From assembly GCA_003140655.1 (NCBI GenBank), contig PLKR01000215.1, positions 1 to 5,731 of the forward strand: a DNA stretch of 5,731 nt, written 5' to 3'. This stretch comes from Acidobacteriaceae bacterium. Its GTDB lineage: Bacteria; Acidobacteriota; Terriglobia; Terriglobales; Acidobacteriaceae. The notes below the pieces were generated by a model. It worked only from the letters and a program-made list of their open reading frames with translations, was not told the DNA's origin and made no database searches. Shown here in pieces: positions 1 through 5,098 of the stretch. The first letter of the stretch is position 1, and the number at the start of each line of letters is the position of its first letter. The position numbers and the translations under genes were made by a program.

Positions 1-821
1 GGATTGAACCCGTGGCGCTGAGGGGATCCTCAGGGGTCGTCGCTGTGTCGGACTCCTACGGAAGCATGCTTGCCAACAACTACCCTTGGTTTCTCACGCG
101 CAAGGTGAAGGTGCTGCCCTTTGGAGCGGCAATGATGGACTTCGAGCGCCTTGGAACGCACACCCCTGCTAAGCCAGTCATTGATTTCTCCGATGGGCTC
201 TTTCACCAGGTCTACGTCGGGCGATGCGGGCCGGATATGTCCGTCGCCTTGAAAATTCTGTTTCGGGCGTTCAAGCGATACAGGGAGACACATCCAAGCC
301 AGGCGGCAAATATGCGGATTCATTTCGTCGGGACGGACTACGCTCCGCCTCCGTTGGGCCGCGACTGGGCTCTTCCCGTCGCGAAGGCAGAGGGCATCGA
401 AGGGTTCGTCCAAGAGCATCGGTACCGGGTGCCCTATTTCGATTCACTATATTATTTGAAAAACGCCGATGCGCTCGTTGCGGTGGGCTCAAACGACCCG
501 ACTTACAGCGCGTCAAAATTCTTTTCGTACGTCTTGGCTAGCCGTCCCTTGCTGATGATCTTTCACAGTCAGAGCCCCGTCCTTCGGTTCGCCGAGAACA
601 TGTCGGCAGGGTACACTTACGGTTTCAAAGGGTCTTCCGACATTTCGCAGATTGCCGAAGTTGTTTGTCAGCAATGGTTCATTGACGGAGGGTGCCGTGA
701 AAACCGAGCTTTTAACGCCGCGGCATTTTCGCCGTTTGCCGCGGAGCAAATGGTGAATGGATTGGTTCAAACCTGCAATGATGCCATCGAGGATTTTGAG
801 AGGGAAAGCGCTTCTTCTTGA
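1..821 (+). CDS. GT-B fold glycosyltransferase, C-terminal part (5' end outside window)
   Basis: This is probably a cytoplasmic glycosyltransferase of surface-polysaccharide synthesis. Reading is open from base 3 (I-E-P, then a GTG at 12) and the first residues already resemble the end of a GT-B N-domain, so the gene starts upstream and GTG 12 is not the real start. Numbering from GTG 12: 'GVVAVSDSY' (8-16) is the inter-domain strand typical of GT4-like enzymes; 'VLPFGA' follows at 34-39; 'VYVGRCGPDM' (67-76) opens the C-domain; 'HFVGTDYAPP' is at 104-113; 'RVPYFDSL' is at 139-146; 'ADALVAVGSNDPTYSASK' (152-169) occupies the donor-nucleotide region. The usual GT4 E-x7-E pair is not seen there, and a Ser/Asp-rich loop ending in SASK stands in its place. 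The gene ends in TGA, six bases before the next possible start, which implies an operon. Sugar donor and acceptor cannot be told. Glycosyltransferase identity is fairly sure. Confidence 0.8.
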   Translation, partial: IEPVALRGSSGVVAVSDSYGSMLANNYPWFLTRKVKVLPFGAAMMDFERLGTHTPAKPVIDFSDGLFHQVYVGRCGPDMSVALKILFRAFKRYRETHPSQAANMRIHFVGTDYAPPPLGRDWALPVAKAEGIEGFVQEHRYRVPYFDSLYYLKNADALVAVGSNDPTYSASKFFSYVLASRPLLMIFHSQSPVLRFAENMSAGYTYGFKGSSDISQIAEVVCQQWFIDGGCRENRAFNAAAFSPFAAEQMVNGLVQTCNDAIEDFERESASS

Positions 822-827
822 TCCTCC

Positions 828-1394
828 GTGCGTCTTATCCACCAACTTCATTCCTCTGCCAGCACGCTTTTCATGAGGGTTCCAGATTCCATTCGCCGTT
901 ACGTGAGTCTCGTTGTCTTGCTCTGTGCCGTTTTCGCCATCGATTGGTTCACGTATGAATTGAGCGTGGGACCGCTCTATCTATTGATCGTCGTTTATGC
1001 TCGTTGGCAGCTGGGTTTGAGGGCTGGGCTGGCGACCGCCGTAATCTGTCCGGCGTTATGGGCCTTGGCGGACTACGGCACAGGTCACCGTTTTTCCCAT
1101 AACTGGATCCTTTTCGAGAACGCCGGGGTTCGCGTATTTACCTACTGTTTGATCGTGGCCGCCGTCTCCGTATACAAGAGGACCCTGGAAGCGCACCGGC
1201 GGCGGCTCGCAATGCTGGAGCGCCTATTGTCAGTTTGCCCGGGGTGTGGCGCGATCGGCGTCAATGAAGGCGGTTGGCGCAAGGCGTCGGAGTTCCATGA
1301 CGACGTCGCTCAGGTTTACACACTTTGTCCCACTTGCGCAGCGGCCCATCAAGGCGATGTCTCTACGAATCCTTCACGTATTGCGCCCGGTTGA
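828..1394 (+). CDS. Small multi-pass membrane protein with sensor-kinase-type CxxC...CxxC tail
   Basis: The protein has 188 residues from GTG 828. An in-frame ATG at 873 (Met16) gives a shorter form that starts just before the first membrane helix; neither start has a convincing ribosome binding site. Hydrophobic segments lie at about 26-41, 47-62, 64-81 and 100-116. The first part, with 'AIDWFTYE', 'GPLYLLIVVYARW' and 'GLRAGLATAVICPALWALAD', resembles the membrane input domain of some histidine kinases and diguanylate cyclases ('DYxTG...FYLLPI.LAAW..GR.AGL'). A charged, probably helical stretch (117-134) leads to 'CPGCG' (C137, C140), 'NEGGW' (146-150) and 'CPTC' (C167, C170). These match the pattern C-x2-C...D-x-GYW...CPxC found at the C-terminus of many sensor proteins. 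No kinase, GGDEF or other output domain is present. The Cys pairs could bind zinc or respond to redox state (inference). The gene lies between two glycosyltransferase genes and overlaps the second, so it is probably expressed with them. Its function is unknown. Confidence 0.8.
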   Translation: MRLIHQLHSSASTLFMRVPDSIRRYVSLVVLLCAVFAIDWFTYELSVGPLYLLIVVYARWQLGLRAGLATAVICPALWALADYGTGHRFSHNWILFENAGVRVFTYCLIVAAVSVYKRTLEAHRRRLAMLERLLSVCPGCGAIGVNEGGWRKASEFHDDVAQVYTLCPTCAAAHQGDVSTNPSRIAPG

Positions 1395-2589
1395 TTCGGA
1401 CGCCGGTCGATCGATTGAAGCCGTATGTGAGCTTTCGACGGCCCAGTTTAAATTTGGCCACGCCATCGAGATCGTCACCCTCGGCCACACAATCGGGAAA
1501 AGGTTAGAACGATTGGGCATTCCCATTTACGGTCTCCAGAACGACCAGGGTTCTTACGGCTACAACGCCAAATTTGTCCGCTGGATGAAGGAACACGCTG
1601 GCGCCTACGATTGTGTCATCGTTCACGGGATCTGGGATTATTGCGCCTTAGGAACGTGGTGGGCCCTTCGCGATTCAACCGTTCCCTATTTCGTATTTGC
1701 ACACGGGATGCTGGACCCATGGTTTAAGACTTATCGACCGATCAGGCATCTCTTGAGGTGGCTTTACTGGCCGTGGGGCGTATATCCGGTTTTGCGCGAC
1801 GCGCATGCGGTATTTTTCCTGTGTGACGACGAGCGGAATAGAGCCCGGCAGGCATTTTGGATATACGATTGCCATGAATTCGTTGTGCGCTCCGGGTCAT
1901 CCGGGATTTCGCAGCCTTTGGTCGATGGCGCCTCTGAGATCTTCCTTTCGGCGCATTCCGAGCTTCGCGGGAAAAGGCTCTTCACGTTTTTTGCCGACCA
2001 AGACCCTGCTAAGGGCGTGCGCGCTTTGGCTGGAGCCATTGGTTGGCTCTCCGAAAGGGGAATTTGGAACAGCCAAACGATGCGATTGGTAATTGCGGGT
2101 TCTGCAGATCAAGCAATTCGAGTTGTCGTTGAGCATTCCGCCAATCAATGCGGCGTTGGCCATTGTGTCTATTGGACCGGAGCGCTGACGGAGAGCGAAA
2201 GGTGGGGAGTGCTCCACGCGTCAGAGGTTTTCCTGAGGCCCTCTTCGTACGAAATCAGCAGCAATTCCGTTGCCGACGCGTTATCGGCCGGCACACCTGT
2301 GCTTGTTTCGACTGGAGTCGCGATTTGGAAGGACCTTGTGAACGTCGGTGCCGGTCTTGCTGACGAAGGGACGTCACAAGGATGTGCTCGACTACTCAAG
2401 AAATGGGTCGGCCTTACTCATAATGAACAGGCCGCGATGCGGCTCAGAGCAAGACGCTGCTATGAGGATCGTTACACGCTTGTCGGGGCCGCCCATTCGC
2501 TAACATCTGCGATTTATCTCCTGGTGGGCGTTCATCGTGACGGGCGACGGGATCTTAAACCGTTGAAGCCCGCGTCTGAATTGTTCTAG
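1357..2589 (+). CDS. GT4-like glycosyltransferase
   Basis: A complete GT-B fold glycosyltransferase of 410 residues, probably adding a sugar from a nucleotide-sugar to a lipid-linked or growing polysaccharide in the cytoplasm. ATG 1357 was chosen because 'LRILHVLRP' right after it is the first Rossmann strand. The frame stays open back to GTG 1246, but that part only shadows the zinc-ribbon region of the gene before. The start overlaps the upstream gene by 38 nt, and a weak AAGG lies just before it. Landmarks are 'VHGIWDY' (89-95), 'HGMLDPWF' (116-123), 'LLRWLYWPWGVYPVLRDA' (inter-domain segment), 'FFADQDPAKG' (C-domain opening, K219), 'WTGAL' from W273, and 'YEISSNSVAD' with E299-x7-D307. 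Two conserved positions look altered: the Arg usual before xxPKKG is Asp214, and the second Glu of the E-x7-E donor-binding motif is Asp307. The enzyme may therefore use an unusual donor or be weakened. The family call is firm; the substrate is unknown. Confidence 0.88.
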   Translation: MSLRILHVLRPVDSDAGRSIEAVCELSTAQFKFGHAIEIVTLGHTIGKRLERLGIPIYGLQNDQGSYGYNAKFVRWMKEHAGAYDCVIVHGIWDYCALGTWWALRDSTVPYFVFAHGMLDPWFKTYRPIRHLLRWLYWPWGVYPVLRDAHAVFFLCDDERNRARQAFWIYDCHEFVVRSGSSGISQPLVDGASEIFLSAHSELRGKRLFTFFADQDPAKGVRALAGAIGWLSERGIWNSQTMRLVIAGSADQAIRVVVEHSANQCGVGHCVYWTGALTESERWGVLHASEVFLRPSSYEISSNSVADALSAGTPVLVSTGVAIWKDLVNVGAGLADEGTSQGCARLLKKWVGLTHNEQAAMRLRARRCYEDRYTLVGAAHSLTSAIYLLVGVHRDGRRDLKPLKPASELF

Positions 2590-2685
2590 CACACCGTTTC
2601 GCGAAAACCGACGAATCGCCAGAGAGTCAGGCGGACACCATGTTTTCTCGGCATCTCTTGGTGTTTTGTAAATCTTTGATGTCAA

Positions 2686-3090
2686 ATGGCTGCCCAAGGA
2701 GGGATCCGAGACAAAATCTTGCAGGTCTCGATGCCCTTCGAAAAAGGAAGGAATTCGGAAGGAAAAGCGAGGGCGATACTGTCGGGGAAACGCTTGTTGA
2801 TTGGCAACGTCGAGGACCCTTGGTTGGTAGTTCTTAAAGTTCACTCCTGGGCCAAGCAATTGAGAGAGGGCAGGGTGGAATCGTGTGCAGAAGTGGCTAG
2901 GAGAGAGAATATTACGCGGGCTCGTGTATCGCAGCTTTGGCCGCTGTGTAGGATCAATAGAGAGCAGGCGGAACCCGCTTTGCGGGAGCGCTCGGGCAGA
3001 GCCATCAGCCTTCGGACTCTGATCAAATTCGCTCGGAAGGCCGGCGTGAAATTAGGGCAGTCTTGCGGCGGAGAAATGACCCCGGGGTAA
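2686..3090 (+). CDS. Orphan helix-turn-helix protein, recombinase-associated type
   Basis: A predicted cytoplasmic, basic protein of 134 residues. 'PWLVVLKVHSWAKQL' (45-59) leads into 'SCAEVARRENITRARVSQLW' (66-85), which reads as a helix-turn-helix: first helix around 67-74, turn at N75-I76-T77, recognition helix from about 78. This pattern (W..L...G...S.AE.A...ITRARVSQL) is familiar from segments following serine recombinases and from small proteins encoded beside them. A second block, 'NREQAEPALRERSGRAISL' followed by 'RTLIKFARKAG' (91-120), is Arg/Lys-rich and may be another DNA-binding helix pair. No catalytic recombinase domain is visible. ATG 2686 follows an in-frame TGA at 2677 with no clear ribosome site. 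ATG 2731 (Met16) has CAGG a few bases upstream and is a reasonable alternative. The stop codon lies inside the left arm of the palindrome at 3084-3163. It could be a regulator, a mobile-element accessory protein or a decaying remnant. That the ORF is a real gene is likely but not certain. Confidence 0.6.
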   Translation: MAAQGGIRDKILQVSMPFEKGRNSEGKARAILSGKRLLIGNVEDPWLVVLKVHSWAKQLREGRVESCAEVARRENITRARVSQLWPLCRINREQAEPALRERSGRAISLRTLIKFARKAGVKLGQSCGGEMTPG

Positions 3091-3163
3091 CTAAATGGAC
3101 GCTGTCGAGCAGGACCGAGTGAGCCAGTTTGGCGCGTCCTATTTAGTTTCTTTTAGTTACCCC
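3084..3163. repeat. 80-bp imperfect palindrome between convergent genes
   Basis: The outer arms GGGGTAACTAAA (3084-3095) and TTTAGTTACCCC (3152-3163) are a perfect 12-bp inverted repeat. Inside them GGACGC (3097-3102) pairs with GCGTCC (3134-3139). The right arm differs from the complement of the left mainly by an extra copy of TTTAGTT: copies at 3142-3148 and 3152-3158, 10 bases apart. Without that duplication the arms would be close to a 19-bp repeat, GGGGTAACTAAATGGACGC. The left AACTAAA can pair with either right-hand copy. The loop of 31 nt (3103-3133) shows nothing recognisable. The left arm contains the stop codon of the helix-turn-helix gene, and the right arm lies 43 bp past the end of the convergent transporter gene. 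It could be a REP/MITE-like element, the paired ends of a deleted transposon, or a bidirectional terminator. No T-tract follows the arms, and no flanking target duplication is obvious. Confidence 0.7.
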
Positions 3164-3206
3164 TCCTTCGGAAAACATACGGCTCTCATAGCCAGAGATG
3201 GAGCGC

Positions 3207-4178
3207 TCAGGCTGTGGAAGGTTTGGGGGCCTGGAGTGCGGGCGGGATAAGGCTGCCCTTGAGGAGCAGGACGATCGACCGGATGAAGATCCATCCAACC
3301 ACGAGGTTTGCGATGACGAACGATCCTTCTGCAAGCGGCACGTAAAGTCCTGACATGCCCCTGTCCACAAACCGCATGCAGGAATAGGCGAGAGCTGTGA
3401 CACCGAAGGTGAACGCCCAATAGGCCGCGCTATACGGCTGCTCCCGCAGCCAACCCTGCAGGCGAATGAGCATCAGTCCCTGCATCAGCCCATAGCCAAG
3501 AAGCATGTGGGCAAACAGGTCCGGTTTCCCCGTGGTGAGGCCAAGGTAGGCAGCGCAACCAACCACCGAGGGTGCCAGCTGGATTCCTAGGGTCGGCCGC
3601 AGCGGCTTGGGAAGGGATTCCTGGATATAGAGCCGGTGTAGAACGATGGACTCGATCGCCAGCCAGGAGAAGAGGCCGGCTCCAAAGAACAGCTGGGCCA
3701 GCTCAGGATGGTTGAAGGCGGTGGCGGCAATTGAACTGACGAAACTTCCAGCCACGGTCGGCAGGTAGAGAACGGGCGTCGTTGTATTCGGGTCGCGCCC
3801 GCCCTTCCACAGCTGTCCAGTTCGGAACAGGGCAAAAGCCAATTGTCCCAGGGAGCCAATCCAGAAAAGGGCGATCGCGATGCCGGCGTTGTAGGGAGCG
3901 ACGGCGAGCGCAATGAGGGCGGTGGAAACCGGGGCTAGGCCCACAAAACAGCAGAGAACGGGATGGGCCAATTCGGCGCGGGCCTCGTCCGGAGCCATGA
4001 TCCATTTGGCAACGTAGGACACGACCAACAGTATCCAAATGAATACGGCGACGGCCATTATCATCTCGCCCACCACATGGGGCAGGCCCCACATCTTCGC
4101 GCCTACGCGCCAGACATTTCCAAGGCCCACAAGGCCAAGGATCATTCCGAAAAATGAAGCCGGAATTATTTTTTTCAT
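3207..4178 (-). CDS. tehA: TehA-type tellurite resistance / C4-dicarboxylate transporter (TDT family)
   Basis: An inner-membrane protein of 323 residues, similar in length to Escherichia coli TehA (about 330). About ten hydrophobic segments are visible (roughly 7-24, 37-58, 72-92, 97-115, 138-155, 160-183, 198-215, 220-238, 252-268, 279-305). Family signatures run in order: 'PASFFGMILGLVGLGNVWR' (6-24), 'AHPVLCCFVGLAPVS' (71-85), 'TTPVLYLPTVAGSFVSS' (133-149), 'FFGAGLFSWLAIES' (164-177), 'LGIQLAPSVVG' (197-207), 'LLGYGLMQGLMLIRL' (226-240) and 'YWAFTFGVTALA' (253-264). The Phe in that FxFG segment corresponds to the pore-gating Phe described for the Haemophilus homologue, by pattern only. TDT members move anions such as C4-dicarboxylates; TehA overexpression gives tellurite resistance. 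No tehB-like methyltransferase is present here. The start lies 18 nt after the CPBP-protease stop, with a weak AGG about 10 bases upstream, making this the last gene of the operon. Family is secure; substrate is not. Confidence 0.93.
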   Translation of the reverse strand: MKKIIPASFFGMILGLVGLGNVWRVGAKMWGLPHVVGEMIMAVAVFIWILLVVSYVAKWIMAPDEARAELAHPVLCCFVGLAPVSTALIALAVAPYNAGIAIALFWIGSLGQLAFALFRTGQLWKGGRDPNTTTPVLYLPTVAGSFVSSIAATAFNHPELAQLFFGAGLFSWLAIESIVLHRLYIQESLPKPLRPTLGIQLAPSVVGCAAYLGLTTGKPDLFAHMLLGYGLMQGLMLIRLQGWLREQPYSAAYWAFTFGVTALAYSCMRFVDRGMSGLYVPLAEGSFVIANLVVGWIFIRSIVLLLKGSLIPPALQAPKPSTA

Positions 4179-4196
4179 TTTTGGAACGCCTATGCT

Positions 4197-5084
4197 TCAG
4201 CTGACTTCCTGGGTTGCGAACGGTTGTGTCTTTCGGAAGAGACCCCTTTTCCAGACGAACACGATGGCCGCCGACAAGAGAACTCCGATAAGAAGGGAAA
4301 GGACGGACACATCCGGGCCGAATTGGCCGCCGGTCAGCAACTCGGGCTTGCCGGCGACGGGCGTGCTCAGGAGCAGGCCATTGTGGCTGTTTACGCCAAG
4401 GAGCGAAACCTCTGTGAAATCCCAGGCCGTGTGCAGCCCGATCGACATCCAAATGCTGCCGGTCGCCATGTAGAGGAGTCCCATGGTGAAGCCGGCGTTT
4501 ATGGTTATCCCCACCACGGCAAGCCAGTCGCCGTGGGTGAGGTGGGCGAGGCCGAAGAGCACCGATGAAAGCACAAGGCCCCATGCGAGGCCAAATGCAC
4601 GCCCAAGGAGGCGAAGGAGTATCCCTCGGAACATCAGCTCCTCCATCATGCCGGACAGGTAGCTGTTGAACACAAAGCTATCGAAGACGCGCCGCCAGTG
4701 GTTCGCCTGAACCTTGTATAGGCCCAAGCTCCAGAGTATCGCCGTGATTGCGCTCAGCAGAAGGAAGCCAATGAGGGCTCCCATAGTGATCTCGGCGATA
4801 GTCCCGCGATGCGGCAGCACCTCGACGGGTCTCCTTCCCTCCGCCGCGGCGACGAGGAGCCCGTAGCCGACCAGCGCCAGGAGAGGAATTCCCAGCACGA
4901 TGTAGTAGGACGAATTCGGCGGCAGGTGCAGCCATCCGCCGAGATACTGCGTCAAGACGAAGAGACCCAGTACACATGCCGAGAGAAAGATCGCCCAAAT
5001 GACCGCGCGCAGCCGAAGCCATCGGCCCGGTACCAGGATGCCTGATGTGCCAAGTACGATGGGCCATTCTTGATTGTTGTTCAT
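4197..5084 (-). CDS. CPBP-family intramembrane glutamic protease (CAAX/Abi type)
   Basis: A polytopic inner-membrane protein of 295 residues. The CPBP core is complete: motif 1 'GMMEELMFRGILLRLL' (145-160) with E148, E149 and R153; motif 2 'LFGLAHLTHG' (176-185) with H181; motif 3 'GLHTAWDF' (216-223) with H218 and D222. These correspond to the Glu/His/Asn-or-Asp catalytic set of CAAX-processing and bacteriocin-immunity proteases (Rce1/Abi superfamily). Hydrophobic segments lie near 28-46, 60-82, 96-118, 163-180, 187-206 and 259-277. The N-terminus is followed by a charged stretch (84-93) between membrane segments. Bacterial members act in bacteriocin self-protection, membrane-protein processing or signalling, and most have no known substrate. 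It starts 8 nt after the hydrolase stop with no ribosome site but a hairpin at the junction, and ends 18 nt before tehA, so it is the middle gene of an operon. Catalytic residues look intact. The family is sure, the biological role unknown. Confidence 0.92.
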   Translation of the reverse strand: MNNNQEWPIVLGTSGILVPGRWLRLRAVIWAIFLSACVLGLFVLTQYLGGWLHLPPNSSYYIVLGIPLLALVGYGLLVAAAEGRRPVEVLPHRGTIAEITMGALIGFLLLSAITAILWSLGLYKVQANHWRRVFDSFVFNSYLSGMMEELMFRGILLRLLGRAFGLAWGLVLSSVLFGLAHLTHGDWLAVVGITINAGFTMGLLYMATGSIWMSIGLHTAWDFTEVSLLGVNSHNGLLLSTPVAGKPELLTGGQFGPDVSVLSLLIGVLLSAAIVFVWKRGLFRKTQPFATQEVS

Positions 5085-5098
5085 GGCTGCGTTCAGCC
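5085..5098 (-). promoter_or_regulatory. Intercistronic hairpin at hydrolase/CPBP-protease junction
   Basis: In the minus-strand transcript GGCUG-AACG-CAGCC forms a 5-bp stem (four G-C pairs) with a 4-nt loop. It spans the hydrolase stop codon (5093-5095) and ends directly before the AUG of the protease gene. Beyond one A-C mismatch, two more pairs (A-U, C-G) would take in the AUG. No Shine-Dalgarno sequence is seen before this start, so ribosomes finishing the hydrolase would open the hairpin and could reinitiate. This fits translational coupling but is inferred from pairing only, and such a short stem could be chance. Confidence 0.35.

Noticed and set aside
1246..1356. GTG at 1246 as the start of the second glycosyltransferase, adding 37 N-terminal residues
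   Set aside because: This stretch is the +1 frame of the CxxC...CxxC region of the membrane protein. The extra residues are basic and unlike a glycosyltransferase, and the Rossmann strand begins right after ATG 1357.
2597..2606. 10-bp palindrome TTTCGCGAAA just after the glycosyltransferase stop, as an operator
   Set aside because: About five perfect 10-bp palindromes are expected by chance in a window of this length. It has no partner site and no promoter elements around it.
2635..2670. Inverted repeat ACACCA...TGGTGT followed by TTTTG as a terminator of the polysaccharide operon
   Set aside because: The stem is only 6 bp around an 18-nt loop, and the T run is four bases long. It is too weak to call.
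2675..2686. TTTGA-TG-TCAAA inverted repeat overlapping ATG 2686, as an autoregulatory operator
   Set aside because: Five-bp arms are common by chance and no second copy was found nearby.
3084..3163. Integron attC site
   Set aside because: The length and paired arms with unpaired bases invite the comparison, but the ends GGGTAAC/GTTACCC do not fit the RYYYAAC/GTTRRRY consensus and no integrase or cassette array is present.
3162..3168. Perfect AAGGAGG Shine-Dalgarno on the minus strand
   Set aside because: It lies downstream of tehA and is followed by in-frame stops with no start codon at a suitable distance.
3181..3193. GGCT-CTCAT-AGCC hairpin as the terminator of the tehA operon
   Set aside because: The 4-bp stem is too short, and only a four-T run follows it on the minus strand.
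3703..4584. Long 293-codon minus-strand reading frame across tehA and the protease gene
   Set aside because: It is Arg/Pro/His-rich, has no recognisable domain, and overlaps two firmly identified genes in another frame, so it is a shadow of GC-rich coding sequence.
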